The notes: generated by a model from the sequence alone, not told the origin. A stretch of DNA of 64,000 nt from Aphanothece sacrum FPU1 (GCF_003864295.1 NZ_BDQK01000013.1:558001-622000), one strand, 5' to 3'; counted from the first letter of the stretch, positions 46,128 through 55,274 are shown. Numbers and translations: made by a program.

Positions 46128-48149
46128 ATGTCTACCCCTACCCTCACCCCTATTAACTTTCCTCTAACTGCCGTTGTCGGACAAGAAGCAATTAAGTTAG
46201 CCTTATTGTTAGCCGCAGTAGACCCAGCATTAGGGGGTGTCGTCATTGCAGGAAGACGGGGAACGGCAAAATCAGTCTTAGCTAGGGGAATACACGCCCT
46301 TTTGCCTCCTATTGAAAGAATACAAGATAATCCTTTTAACTGCGATCGCAATATTCCTAATGAATGGGACGACAACACCCAAGAACAATATATCAATATT
46401 GGCCCCGAAGATATTCTCACAGAAATAGTCCCGGCCCCCTTCATACAAGTTCCCATCGGTGTTACAGAAGATAGACTATTAGGATCAGTAGATGTAGAGG
46501 AGTCGGTTAAACAGGGAGAGGCTATTTTTCAACCTGGTTTATTAGCACAAGCAAATCGAGGCGTATTATATGTAGATGAAGTAAACTTATTAGATGAGCA
46601 AATTTCCAACCAACTGTTAAGCGTTTTGACCGATGGACGCAACCAAATAGAACGGGAAGGCATCAGTTTTCAACATCCCTGTAAACCTATTTTAATTGCT
46701 ACTTATAACCCCGAAGAAGGGCCCTTAAGACGACATTTATTAGATCGTATTGCGATCGCCCTTTCTGCTGATGGTGTATTAGCACTTGATCAACGGGTCA
46801 ATGCAGTTAATCAAGCTATTGACTATGCTAACTCTCCTCAAGCATTTCTGAGTCAATATAACGACGAAATAGACGATATTAAGACTCAAATTATCTTAGC
46901 CAGAGAATGGTTAAAAGAAGTTAGAATTACGACCGAGCAGATTCAATATTTAGTCGAAGAAGCACTTAGAGGAGGGGTAGAAGGACATCGGGCCGAAATA
47001 TTCGCCGTCAGAGTGGCTAAAGCTTCTGCTGCCTTAGATGGACGTAATATTATCACCCCAGATGACCTGAGAAGGGCGGTAGAACTGGTGATAGTACCTC
47101 GTTCTACCATGATGCAACCTCCTCCAGAAGATGCACCTCAACCCCCTCCTCCTCCCCCACCCCAACAACCTCAAGATGAGTCTAACCAAGACCAAGAGGA
47201 AGATGAAAAGGAAGATGAAGAAGACAAGGAAGAACCGGAACAAGAACCCCCCGGCATTCCCGAAGAATTTGTATTTGATATTGAAGGGGTTATATTAGAC
47301 CCCAGTGTGCTTTATTTTGCCCAAATGGCTCAAAATCAGGGTAAGTCAGGCAGTCGTAGTCTAATCTTTTCGGAAGACCGGGGACGCTACATTAAACCCA
47401 TGATACCCAAAGGCAAAAGCAAACGTATTGCCGTTGATGCAACCTTACGGGCCGCGGCCCCCTATCAAAAAGCCCGACGTTTAAGGCATCCTGGACGCAA
47501 TGTTATCGTAGAACAGGGTGACATACGTTCCAAGCGTTTAGCACGCAAAGCAGGGGCTTTAATCGTCTTTGTGGTGGATGCTTCGGGGTCTATGGCCTTA
47601 AACCGGATGCAGTCCGCTAAGGGTGCAGTGATGCGTTTATTGACAGAAGCCTATGAAAACCGCGACCAGGTGGCGTTAATACCCTTCAGAGGGGAACAAG
47701 CAGACGTTTTGTTACCACCTACCCGTTCTATTTCTTTAGCCCGCAGACGCTTAGAAACCTTGCCTTGTGGGGGTGGTTCACCGTTGGCACACGGGTTAAC
47801 CCAAGCGGTTCATGTGGGGGTGAATGCGAAGATGTCGGGGGATATTGGTCAGGTGGTGATCGTAGCTATTACGGATGGACGGGGGAATATTTCCTTATCT
47901 CGTTCTTTAGGGGAACCGACACCGGAAGGAGAAAAGCCAGATATTAAGGGCGAACTATTAGATATTGCCAAAAAAATTCGGGCTTTAGGCATTAAATTAT
48001 TGGTGATAGATACAGAGAAAAAATTTGTTTCTACGGGGTTTGGCAAGGAGTTGGCCCAAACTGCAGGGGGGACTTATTATCAGTTACCAAGGGCGACAGA
48101 TCAGGCTATTGCTCAGATGGCTAGAGGGGCGATCGCGGATTTAAGGTAG
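46128..48149 (+). CDS. chlD: Magnesium chelatase subunit D
   Basis: A 673-residue subunit of the Mg-protoporphyrin chelatase that starts chlorophyll synthesis. An AAA+ domain comes first ([11 protein letters not shown] near residue 42, with [10 protein letters not shown]). A linker of proline followed by acidic residues (about 325-375) leads to a C-terminal von Willebrand A domain with the metal site VDASGSMA. ChlD works with ChlI and ChlH; only ChlD is here. It shows the organism makes chlorophyll. Confidence 0.96.
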   Translation: MSTPTLTPINFPLTAVVGQEAIKLALLLAAVDPALGGVVIAGRRGTAKSVLARGIHALLPPIERIQDNPFNCDRNIPNEWDDNTQEQYINIGPEDILTEIVPAPFIQVPIGVTEDRLLGSVDVEESVKQGEAIFQPGLLAQANRGVLYVDEVNLLDEQISNQLLSVLTDGRNQIEREGISFQHPCKPILIATYNPEEGPLRRHLLDRIAIALSADGVLALDQRVNAVNQAIDYANSPQAFLSQYNDEIDDIKTQIILAREWLKEVRITTEQIQYLVEEALRGGVEGHRAEIFAVRVAKASAALDGRNIITPDDLRRAVELVIVPRSTMMQPPPEDAPQPPPPPPPQQPQDESNQDQEEDEKEDEEDKEEPEQEPPGIPEEFVFDIEGVILDPSVLYFAQMAQNQGKSGSRSLIFSEDRGRYIKPMIPKGKSKRIAVDATLRAAAPYQKARRLRHPGRNVIVEQGDIRSKRLARKAGALIVFVVDASGSMALNRMQSAKGAVMRLLTEAYENRDQVALIPFRGEQADVLLPPTRSISLARRRLETLPCGGGSPLAHGLTQAVHVGVNAKMSGDIGQVVIVAITDGRGNISLSRSLGEPTPEGEKPDIKGELLDIAKKIRALGIKLLVIDTEKKFVSTGFGKELAQTAGGTYYQLPRATDQAIAQMARGAIADLR

Positions 48150-48158
48150 GTTTGTCGG

Positions 48159-49343
48159 GTGGGACAATTTGAGTATTATGTAAAATTAAGTGAACGAGTG
48201 AAATTAACCAATGATATTAGGTCAAATGCAATGAACTTATTAGAAGACGTTACAAAAAAAACAAAAGAATTTCATACAGATAATTATCCGATGTCCATTG
48301 GTGAAATTATTAGTCTTTATAAAGACGGCGAAATGATTATTAACCCTGATTTTCAGCGTTATTTTAGATGGACTATTGATCAAAAAAGTCGTTTTGTTGA
48401 GTCTATTTTACTCGGTATTCCCATTCCTTCAATTTTTGTTTATCAAAGAGAAGAAGATAGCATTTGGGAATTGGTTGATGGACTGCAAAGGATTTCGACA
48501 ATTTTAGAATTTGTTGGGGAATTAAAAGATGAAAATGGCAAGTTAAAACCTCGTTTAGTTTTAAAAGGAACTAAATTATTACCTAGTTTAAAAGGCGTTC
48601 AGTGGGAAAAGGCGGAAAATGAAGATCATAATTTACCTAATCCTCTGAGAATTGACTTTAAACGAGCTAAAATGCAAGTCCAAATTATCAAAAAAGAATC
48701 CGATAAGAATGCAAAATTTGAGGTCTTTGATCGCTTAAATACAGGAGGTTCATTTTTATCTTATCAGGAAGTGCGTAATTGTTTATTAATTATGCTTGAC
48801 AAAACTCTCTATATCTGGTTATCAGAACTAGCGACAAATGAAAATTTCCAAAATTGTATTTCAATTTCAGATCGATTAAAAGAAGAAAGTTATGATATGG
48901 AATTAGTGCTGAAATATTTAGCAATTTCGGATATTAATTTTGAACCGAAAGAATTTAGTAAAAAAGAAGTCAATGAATATTTAACTGATTATCTTACGGA
49001 GTTGTGTAAATCGCCATCATTTGACCGTGATCTTGAAAAAAGAAAATTTGAAAAAATCTTTTTATTGCTGAGTATAGCAACAGGTGATGAAACTTTTCAA
49101 AAGTATAGTGAAGATCGATTTAAAGGCAAATTTCTTGATTCAGCTTATGAAGCAATTACCACTGGATTAAAAGCGAATATAGATGCTTACTCTCAGACTG
49201 ATACTGATATTAAAATACTCAAAAATAAAATTCAATCAATGTGGTCAGAAAATGATTTTATCGATCATATTGGTACAGGTTCAAGAGCAAGAAATCGAAT
49301 CCCTCGTATGATTAGTTTCGGCAAACAACATTTTGGAAAATGA
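48159..49343 (+). CDS. DUF262 (GmrSD N-terminal/ParB-like) protein
   Basis: A 394-residue protein with the DUF262 motifs near the N-terminus: NPDFQRYFRW (62-71), KSRFVESILLGIPIPSIFV and VDGLQRIST (107-115, the DGQQR-like nucleotide motif). The family includes the GmrS part of the modification-dependent nuclease GmrSD and is common in defence loci. No DUF1524 nuclease motif is visible. The GTG at 48159 follows AAGGTAGG; an ATG at 48231 is a possible later start. Its stop overlaps the next gene (ATGA), so the two proteins form a pair. Confidence 0.8.
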   Translation: MGQFEYYVKLSERVKLTNDIRSNAMNLLEDVTKKTKEFHTDNYPMSIGEIISLYKDGEMIINPDFQRYFRWTIDQKSRFVESILLGIPIPSIFVYQREEDSIWELVDGLQRISTILEFVGELKDENGKLKPRLVLKGTKLLPSLKGVQWEKAENEDHNLPNPLRIDFKRAKMQVQIIKKESDKNAKFEVFDRLNTGGSFLSYQEVRNCLLIMLDKTLYIWLSELATNENFQNCISISDRLKEESYDMELVLKYLAISDINFEPKEFSKKEVNEYLTDYLTELCKSPSFDRDLEKRKFEKIFLLLSIATGDETFQKYSEDRFKGKFLDSAYEAITTGLKANIDAYSQTDTDIKILKNKIQSMWSENDFIDHIGTGSRARNRIPRMISFGKQHFGK

Positions 49344-50005
49344 GTAAAAATAATCAAACAGTTGGTATTCTTCAAGAAAATTTAGATGATGATTTAAGCT
49401 GGAGAATCAAAGAGCTTAGTCTATTAAAAAATAAGATTCCTACACAGAAAGGAACTGAACAAAATGTATTAATTAAGGCAGGGATAACTTTATTATATGC
49501 TCATTGGGAAGGTTTTATTAAATATTCGGCTGAATGTTATTTACAATTCGTCTCTCTCCAAAAATTGAAATATAATGAACTTGATTACTGTTTTATTGCG
49601 CTTTGTTCTCGAAAATCAATTAATGAGTTATTAAAAACAAAGAAATTTGAATTACAACAAGAAATAGTCAAAAATTTATTAGATAATTTAGAGGAAAGAG
49701 CAAAAATTCCTTATGAGGGAATAATTAATACAAAATCTAATTTAAACTTTGACGTATTTCGTGATATTTGTATGATTGTTGGAATTGACTATAAGCAATA
49801 TGAAACAAAAAAAAATGCCATTGATGAAGAACTTCTTACCATCAGAAATAAGATTGCTCATGGTAAAGATTTAAAGAAAGATTATGCAGATTTTATTAAC
49901 ATTTATGAAATCGTCACAATTTTAATGAGAAACATTAAAGATGATATTTTGAATGCAGCAATCACTCAACGATATAAAAGACTTAAAATTAATTCTTCTG
50001 AATGA
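49340..50005 (+). CDS. HEPN-fold nuclease-like protein (MAE_28990/MAE_18760 type)
   Basis: A 221-residue helical protein with the HEPN motif R169-x4-H174 (IRNKIAHG) and the N-terminal YAHWEGFIK signature of the MAE_28990 HEPN family, named from Microcystis proteins. HEPN proteins are mostly RNases that act in toxin-antitoxin, abortive-infection or CRISPR systems. Translational coupling to the DUF262 gene suggests a two-component system in which DUF262 senses a nucleotide or modification and HEPN is the effector. That pairing logic is inference. Confidence 0.75.
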   Translation: MSKNNQTVGILQENLDDDLSWRIKELSLLKNKIPTQKGTEQNVLIKAGITLLYAHWEGFIKYSAECYLQFVSLQKLKYNELDYCFIALCSRKSINELLKTKKFELQQEIVKNLLDNLEERAKIPYEGIINTKSNLNFDVFRDICMIVGIDYKQYETKKNAIDEELLTIRNKIAHGKDLKKDYADFINIYEIVTILMRNIKDDILNAAITQRYKRLKINSSE

Positions 50006-50020
50006 TGATTATTTATGCTC

Positions 50021-50070
50021 AGTGCGATCGCTGACGAGTTTAGGGTGCGTTAATGAAATGTAACGCACCT
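50021..50070 (+). repeat. GCGATCGC + GGTGCGTTA hairpin repeat, copy 1
   Basis: AGTGCGATCGCTGACGAG, then a hairpin GGTGCGTTA / TAACGCACC around ATGAAATG. It begins 16 bases after the HEPN stop. The same ~50-bp text recurs at three further sites in the same orientation. Confidence 0.9.
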
Positions 50071-50133
50071 AAATTATGATTAATGATTCATTTATTTATA
50101 TGATAAAATACTAATAAATAATCAGGAGAAATT

Positions 50134-50343
50134 ATGGCTGTTACTCCAAAACAAGAACAAATAATTAACGATCCGTTGTCAGAGCAAAAAACGAAAGCAT
50201 TTAATACCACTTCCCAAAATAGTAAAGCTATCTTTCTACAACAAGCAAGTGCGTTAAGTGATGATAGTTCTCTTTGTGATCTAAGAAATAGCATTTACCA
50301 AGCAAGAGGACGTTCTGAAACTGACGATGATGTATCTTCTTGA
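50134..50343 (+). CDS. Small antitoxin-like protein
   Basis: A 69-residue hydrophilic protein rich in S, Q and N (MAVTPKQEQIINDP). It lies behind AGGAG and overlaps the start of the PIN-domain gene by 17 bases. Position and size fit the antitoxin of a VapBC-type pair. I see no clear AbrB, Phd or ribbon-helix-helix motif, so it may be an unfamiliar antitoxin type. Confidence 0.65.
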   Translation: MAVTPKQEQIINDPLSEQKTKAFNTTSQNSKAIFLQQASALSDDSSLCDLRNSIYQARGRSETDDDVSS

Positions 50344-50749
50344 CACGGATACGTTAACCCATCTCCACGCAGGTAATACCAACGTTATTAATCGATTGGA
50401 AACCTTACAAGATGAGGAAATAGCCATTACCATTATTACCAAAATAGAAATTTTACGAGGACGGATAGATTATGTGCTTAAAGCCTTTTCAGCAAAGGAT
50501 TTATTAAAAGCACAAGAACTTTATTCTCGTTCAGAAACCCTAATCAATCAACTTCCCGTAATTTTAATTGAGCAAAATGCTGCTAATCAATTTGAGCGTT
50601 TACAAAATATTTCTAAATTGCGAAAAATTGGTAGAGCAGATATGTTAATTGCTAGTATAACCTTAGCGAATCAAGCCATCCTAGTAACGAGAAATATACG
50701 ACATTTTAGACAATTTCCTAATTTATTAGTAGAAAATTGGGTTGATTAA
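50327..50749 (+). CDS. vapC: PIN-domain ribonuclease toxin (VapC-like)
   Basis: A 140-residue PIN domain. Acidic active-site residues are visible: D6 (LLDTDT), E41 (KIEILRG) and D105 (GRADMLIAS), with TRNIRHF at the usual fourth position. VapC toxins cleave tRNA or rRNA. The start is ATG at 50327, or 50330 immediately after. It overlaps its presumed antitoxin gene and is followed 17 bases later by a hairpin repeat. Confidence 0.85.
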   Translation: MMYLLDTDTLTHLHAGNTNVINRLETLQDEEIAITIITKIEILRGRIDYVLKAFSAKDLLKAQELYSRSETLINQLPVILIEQNAANQFERLQNISKLRKIGRADMLIASITLANQAILVTRNIRHFRQFPNLLVENWVD

Positions 50750-50765
50750 AGGATTGTCTAAATTC

Positions 50766-50815
50766 AGTGCGATCGCTGACGAGTGTAGGGTGCGTTAATG
50801 AAATGTAACGCACCT
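50766..50815 (+). repeat. GCGATCGC + GGTGCGTTA hairpin repeat, copy 2
   Basis: Same ~50-bp text and orientation as 50021-50070, 17 bases after the PIN gene stop. A stub (AAGTGCGATCGCTGAC) follows at about 50825. The gap 50750-51051 holds nothing else recognisable. Confidence 0.9.
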
Positions 50816-51051
50816 AATCTTACCAAGTGCGATCGCTGACTTAAGGTAGGTAGGTTGTCCTAATCTTGTATCGTTTTTAGTTTTTTTGATTATTTGTCTA
50901 GAGGCTTAATAAAAATCAACAATTAATTTTTTGTAGGGAAAAGATTACTCAAAAAAGAAAACGTGAGCATATTTTTGTAAAATCAACCTGTTTAAAAACG
51001 CTTTAATTGTTATTATCAAGATATGTTTAAATTTTACGAAAAAGGAGTTAA

Positions 51052-51324
51052 ATGCTTTTAAGAGTGAAAACGCCCCGTGAGGAATTTGATGCAGCAGAAG
51101 ACAAAGGATATGTATACGGCGAAATTCGACGAACAAAAATTTTGCCTACCTATATCGAGTTAGGAGAAGAAACCAGTTATATTCAATCTAATCAAGATGA
51201 TCCAAACACAAAATACAGAATTTTTAGAAAATGCAACGTTTATTTGAGCGAAACGGAGGAACAACTTGATAGGCAAGAATATATTTACAAGAATATTAAT
51301 GTAACAGTTATAATTTACTGCTAG
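51052..51324 (+). CDS. Small hypothetical protein
   Basis: A 90-residue acidic protein behind a good AAGGAG at six bases' spacing. It has many charged residues and no hydrophobic segment (TPREEFDAAEDKGYVYGEIRRT). No family recognised. Its last 17 bases overlap the end of a small convergent frame at 51308-51463. It is one of the short modules separated by hairpin repeats. Confidence 0.5.
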   Translation: MLLRVKTPREEFDAAEDKGYVYGEIRRTKILPTYIELGEETSYIQSNQDDPNTKYRIFRKCNVYLSETEEQLDRQEYIYKNINVTVIIYC

Positions 51325-51463
51325 TAACTTCTTTAGATTTCCGTCTTTTTCCCATTTTTGTTTTCTGTATCTTTATTTGATCTCTGTTTTGTTCTAAAAA
51401 AGTTTCTAGTTCTTCTAAAGGAACTTGAACAGTCTGTCCGTTTTGGAGTTCTACTGTGAACAT
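51308..51463 (-). CDS. 51-residue basic protein, short ORF
   Basis: A short frame reading MFTVELQNGQTVQVPLEELE with a later KMGKRRKS. It has a beta-strand-like start, an acidic helix and a very basic tail, a composition often seen in tiny conserved cyanobacterial proteins. ATG start at 51463. It runs against the surrounding genes. The longer frame 51333-51662 in another phase lacks such order and is rejected. Confidence 0.5.
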   Translation of the reverse strand: MFTVELQNGQTVQVPLEELETFLEQNRDQIKIQKTKMGKRRKSKEVTSSKL

Positions 51464-51556
51464 ACTTGACCTGATACTTTATTGAGACTTGAGTTAATAT
51501 TAACACTGATTGCCTAATCCCGACGATGGAGAAACTCATACCATTTTTAATTAAAT

Positions 51557-51606
51557 AGTGCGATCGCTGACGAGTGTAGGGTGCGTTAATGAAATGTAAC
51601 GCACCT
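51557..51606 (+). repeat. GCGATCGC + GGTGCGTTA hairpin repeat, copy 3
   Basis: Same text and orientation as copies 1 and 2. It lies about 50 bases upstream of the gene at 51656. Confidence 0.9.
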
Positions 51607-51655
51607 GACTTTGATATATAATAATCCTGGACTTTAATTAAAATAACGGCAAAAT

Positions 51656-51997
51656 ATGGCAAAACTTCCCAATGAAGTCCAAAACACTATTTTTAATCTG
51701 CTACAACAGATAGCTAACCAAATAGAAGAAGCATCCGCTACAGAATGGACAATCTTAGAAAGATATGGTGAAACAGCAGAAACAATATCAGAACTTGATG
51801 AGCTTCAGAATGTTAGAGAAAAATTAACTGAGCGTTATAATGGACTTAATAATCTCTTATTAAGGATTTTAGAGATTCAGCCTATCCCTCCGCAAGCTAT
51901 GATAGATTTGCTAGTAAAGACCATTGAACGAGGACAAATTACGGTTAATTCTGCTCAAGCTAGTATTATAGAAGTTAAAAAAAATTGGGGTTTATGA
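51656..51997 (+). CDS. Small helical protein, first of a pair
   Basis: A 113-residue, probably all-helical protein (KLPNEVQNTIFNLLQQIANQ; ISELDELQNVREKLTERYNGL) with no catalytic signature. Its end overlaps the start of the next gene in an ATGATGA context, so the two are co-translated. The arrangement of two short coupled helical proteins in an accessory region resembles a toxin-antitoxin pair, but nothing in the sequence proves it. Confidence 0.55.
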   Translation: MAKLPNEVQNTIFNLLQQIANQIEEASATEWTILERYGETAETISELDELQNVREKLTERYNGLNNLLLRILEIQPIPPQAMIDLLVKTIERGQITVNSAQASIIEVKKNWGL

Positions 51998-52191
51998 TGA
52001 ACGAATCTTTTCACATTCCTGATGAAAAATCTAGACAAAGAAGTGTTGAAAATTTACAAAAAGTACAACAGCAATTAGACCTTTTTGGATTAGAAATTGA
52101 AGAACTTTTAGGGATGGCCAACGCTGAAATCTTACGTCAACGTCGAAAACGCTTAGAGAAGTCAGTGAACAACTCAACTCAACAATTTTAA
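51994..52191 (+). CDS. Small helical protein, second of a pair
   Basis: A 65-residue charged, coiled-coil-like protein (QRSVENLQKVQQQLDLFGLEIEE...AEILRQRRKRLEKS). I start it at the ATG overlapping the upstream stop; the next ATG at 51997 is equally possible, and the frame opens earlier at a TTG. No known family. Confidence 0.5.
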   Translation: MMNESFHIPDEKSRQRSVENLQKVQQQLDLFGLEIEELLGMANAEILRQRRKRLEKSVNNSTQQF

Positions 52192-52217
52192 CCCTGTCTT
52201 ATAACCGATGAATGAAT

Positions 52218-52263
52218 GCGATCGCCGACGAGTGTAGACTGCGTTAATGAAATGTAACGCACC
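52218..52263 (+). repeat. GCGATCGC + GGTGCGTTA hairpin repeat, copy 4
   Basis: Same repeat with small changes (GCCGACGAG; GTAGACTGCGTTA, which weakens the hairpin). It lies 27 bases after the stop of the preceding gene. A further partial start (AGTGCGATCGCTGATC) is at about 52498. Confidence 0.85.
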
Positions 52264-52333
52264 AGACTTGTCAACTTATTCAAAAGCTGATAACAATAAA
52301 ATAAGCCTAATAACATTATCCAAATATTAAAGG

Positions 52334-52518
52334 ATGATGTAATGACATCAGAACGTAAGATGGGGAAGTTCCTGCAATTCATTTAGATCAAGAAATTATT
52401 AAAAAAAGTAGCCAAATTAATGCAGAAATAGATATTGATTTATATGTATTGCCAGAGAACGTAATACAAAATGAGCAACAATTGAAAAATTTTGTTAAGT
52501 GCGATCGCTGATCTTATA
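52334..52518 (+). pseudogene. Possible antitoxin-like remnant
   Basis: ATG frames near 52336-52342 read TSERKMGKFLQFI then stop. One base phase away an open stretch reads HLDQEIIKKSSQINAEIDIDLYV and runs to about 52510. Together they look like one small gene broken by a frameshift, with a vaguely AbrB-like or RHH-like helical centre. The rest of the gap 52192-52841 holds repeats and a terminator only. Confidence 0.3.
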
Positions 52519-52721
52519 GGTTGGGTTGAGGAACGAAACCCAAAAATTCTAACCCTGTGCTATATCTGATGAATAAGCGAGTTATTCAGAAGTTTTATAA
52601 TTTGTAACGATCGCAGATCACTCTCAACAATGACAAGAATCACTGGGTCAATGTGATCTCTAATATTGAGCAATCTGAAGCCTTAAGCCATAATAGTGTA
52701 CAGGATTCAAAAAGCGGGTGC

Positions 52722-52768
52722 AAAAAGGTTATTTATTCCGATTAACGGGTAAATAGCCTTTTTTTTTA
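52722..52768. terminator. Bidirectional terminator downstream of ycf35
   Basis: AAAAAGGTTATTTA and TAAATAGCCTTTTTTTTT pair as a long AT-rich stem with a 14-base loop, with A- and T-runs on either side. It lies 74 bases beyond the ycf35 stop (minus strand). Confidence 0.8.
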
Positions 52769-52841
52769 TAGCTCAAATCCATAAAAAAAAGGGTCAACCG
52801 ACAAGAGGTCAACCCATAGGCTTGGGAACGCGCTGTAAATA

Positions 52842-53195
52842 TTAGTTCTGAACTACTAACTTAACATTAGCGTTTTGTAGACCGCGTTGTTTGACTTCAG
52901 CTAGGGTCTTGTTAACCGCATATTTTTGGTTGATAGAATTGATCAATTCGGTTTGGTTGTGTTTTTTAGCTACACCCCAAAGATCAGCAATCAGGTCAAA
53001 ACTACCCTCAGTATTGCGAGACCAGCCGAGATCATATTCGCCATCAAGAACAGCTACGATGTCAGACCGAACGCGCTGACCATTATAACCCCGTATATCA
53101 GCTTCAGTCTTCACAGAAATACCGAGATCCCGTAAAGAAGCTTTTAAAATTTCAGCATCTGTAATTTTGGTGCGTAGAGTGCTAAAGTGAGACAT
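52842..53195 (-). CDS. ycf35: Ycf35 family protein (DUF1257)
   Basis: A 117-residue protein starting MSHFSTLRTKITDAEIL, the conserved start of Ycf35, found in cyanobacteria and red-lineage plastids. I chose the ATG at 53195 behind CTGGAGG; the frame opens further upstream but without family support. The biochemical role is not established. It lies next to ycf46 on the same strand, 142 bases downstream of it. Confidence 0.92.
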   Translation of the reverse strand: MSHFSTLRTKITDAEILKASLRDLGISVKTEADIRGYNGQRVRSDIVAVLDGEYDLGWSRNTEGSFDLIADLWGVAKKHNQTELINSINQKYAVNKTLAEVKQRGLQNANVKLVVQN

Positions 53196-53336
53196 TTTCG
53201 ATTTCCTCCAGTAGAACAAAAGTTGACAACAACAATTTAGGGTTTGTACACGCCGTCTAAACAAATGAACGGCTCTTGATTATGCTGCTAGTACTAGACT
53301 AGCCTTTCACCCTGTTGGGATCAGAGAGAAAGCCTG

Positions 53337-54848
53337 TTAAAACTCCAATCGCTGGTATTCAGCAACGGAGGCCGAAGCAGGTCGCGCTCGTTGTCGCGCC
53401 CAGTCCCGTAGGGCTGTTACCTGTTCAGTCATGGTACGAGATAAGGGTAGGGTCGATTTAATGGCAGCAATAATATCAAGCTGCGTAAACTCCCTGTCTT
53501 GAGCAAACGCCTCATACATCGCAGCGATTAAGGCTTGCTCTATCTCTGCACCGGAAAAACCTTCAGAAACCTTAGTTAGTTGCTCAAGATCGAAGCGAGC
53601 AATTTCGGAGCGACGTTTGCTAAGGTGAATCTTGAAAATTGCTTCCCGTTCTTCGGGGTTGGGAAGATCAACAAAGAATATTTCGTCAAAACGCCCTTTA
53701 CGCAAGAACTCCCCAGGTAAACGTTCAATGCGGTTAGCCGTAGCCATCACGAACACGGGAGAGGTTTTTTCCTGCATCCAAGTCAGGAAGGAACCAAAGA
53801 TACGACTAGAGGTTCCTCCATCAGAGTCGGCTGAACCGCTTCCTCCGGCAAAAGCTTTGTCAAGTTCGTCAATAAACAAAATCGCTGGGGAAATGGACTC
53901 CGCAGTTTTTAAGGCATTACGTAGATTCGCTTCAGAACGTCCTACCATTGAGCCATCATAAACCCTTCCCATGTCCAAACGTAGTAGGGGCAGTCCCCAT
54001 AAACGAGAGGTGGTTTTGGCAATCAGAGATTTTCCGCAACCGGGAACCCCTAAGATTAACATCCCTTTGGGTTGGGGTAAGCCATATTCTCTCGCTCTCT
54101 CTGTGAAGGCATCAGAGCGTTGTTTGAGCCATCTCTTTAATTCTTCTAAACCGCCTACCGCATCGATGGTTTCGTCTTCTTCTATATATTCGAGAACACC
54201 GTTACGACGAATTAGTTGTTTTTTCTCAGACAAAATAATGTCTACTTCTTCTTCTGTCAGGCGACCCGCTTTTACATAAGCTTTGCGATAAACTTTCTCG
54301 GCTTCATCCTTAGTCAGTCCCAGGGCAGCTTTGAGCAGTTTTTCCCGTACTTCTGTAGTTGTCCGACGAGTTTTGGTAATGTCAAGCTGTTGAGACAATA
54401 CTTGATTGAGTTCGCTTAAGTCAGGGAAAGGAAAGTCAAGTACGACTACATCTTTCTCTAGTTCAATGGGAACGTCTTGTAAAGGAGACATCAAAATGAT
54501 GGTCTTTTCTGTTCCCTTGAATTGGGCGATCGCATCTCGTAACCACCGAGTCACTGGGGGCGAACTAATAAAGGGATGAAGGTCTTTGAAGATAAAGATA
54601 CCCGGTTCCCGTTGGCCCACAACCCATTGAATGGCAGCCTCCGGTGAGACTGTATTATGTTGGGTGGCTTGTCTGGGTTGACCGTATTCGATGATCCCAT
54701 GAGTCACCGTCCAAAGGAACACGCGCCGATGCTGAGTTGTCAGTTGAGCAATTCTGAAAATTGCTTGCTCTGCCCTTTCCTCTTCAGATGTAACGAGGTA
54801 AATTAAGGGGTATTGAGCTTGTATTAAGATATTTAGCTCTTCTTTCAT
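53337..54848 (-). CDS. ycf46: Ycf46 AAA+ ATPase
   Basis: A 503-residue AAA+ protein. After a ~230-residue N-terminal domain (ELNILIQAQYPLIYLVTSEEERAEQAI) the ATPase has Walker A GVPGCGKSLIAK, Walker B AILFIDELDKAF, sensor motif MATANRIERLP and the arginine-finger region FLRKGRFDEIFFV. From memory, in Synechocystis 6803 the homologue is slr0374, in a stress-responsive operon with small genes, and Ycf46 has been linked to photosynthesis and CO2 regulation. The gene upstream may be the counterpart of slr0373. Confidence 0.92.
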   Translation of the reverse strand: MKEELNILIQAQYPLIYLVTSEEERAEQAIFRIAQLTTQHRRVFLWTVTHGIIEYGQPRQATQHNTVSPEAAIQWVVGQREPGIFIFKDLHPFISSPPVTRWLRDAIAQFKGTEKTIILMSPLQDVPIELEKDVVVLDFPFPDLSELNQVLSQQLDITKTRRTTTEVREKLLKAALGLTKDEAEKVYRKAYVKAGRLTEEEVDIILSEKKQLIRRNGVLEYIEEDETIDAVGGLEELKRWLKQRSDAFTERAREYGLPQPKGMLILGVPGCGKSLIAKTTSRLWGLPLLRLDMGRVYDGSMVGRSEANLRNALKTAESISPAILFIDELDKAFAGGSGSADSDGGTSSRIFGSFLTWMQEKTSPVFVMATANRIERLPGEFLRKGRFDEIFFVDLPNPEEREAIFKIHLSKRRSEIARFDLEQLTKVSEGFSGAEIEQALIAAMYEAFAQDREFTQLDIIAAIKSTLPLSRTMTEQVTALRDWARQRARPASASVAEYQRLEF

Positions 54849-54923
54849 GGCATCGACCTAGTAATAAATGGACGATAAAGCTAGGAGTCATCCTGTCCTG
54901 GTATAAGATAACTCTGATACGAG

Positions 54924-55274
54924 TTAGCAGGTGACTAAGGCTTCTTCCCCCGGTACTTCTGCTGAAACCTGTACTGTCTCTCTTACCTCTATGGCGAATT
55001 CATCAGTAATGACACTCGGTTGATTTTTTAGGGAAACCATTTGTCCGGCTCGAATGACCATGGCGGCTTCGCACTCTGGACAAACATGGACTTGGTGGGT
55101 TCTCCCGTAGGCTGCGGCTTCTACTTCTTCTACCTTATCAGGGTATTTTAAGTAAAAACTTATTGCCTTCTCAACCAGGGCTGACATGGAGTCTTCGTCA
55201 ATGGCGGCTCTGATTTTCAGTTGCCGATGAACTCCTTGAGGAAGATATAGTGTGACTTTTTGCTTGTCTTGCAT
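54924..55274 (-). CDS. Small protein with RHH-like N-terminus and a CxxC pair
   Basis: A 116-residue protein. The first 45 residues (KVTLYLPQGVHRQLKIRAAIDEDSMSALVEKAISFYL) match the ribbon-helix-helix DNA-binding pattern. A CPEC pair follows (HVCPECEAAM) that could hold metal, with one more cysteine at the very end. It lies 75 bases upstream of ycf46 on the same strand and may regulate that operon. Confidence 0.75.
   Translation of the reverse strand: MQDKQKVTLYLPQGVHRQLKIRAAIDEDSMSALVEKAISFYLKYPDKVEEVEAAAYGRTHQVHVCPECEAAMVIRAGQMVSLKNQPSVITDEFAIEVRETVQVSAEVPGEEALVTC

Noticed and set aside
51333..51662. 109-codon minus-strand frame
   Set aside because: It has no family features and lies across a hairpin repeat; the shorter frame 51308-51463 in another phase is more protein-like.
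50021..52263. Reading the hairpin repeats as integron attC sites
   Set aside because: No integrase gene is in the window, and I see no attC core (GTTRRRY) in the right place; only the cassette-like layout is retained as a hypothesis.
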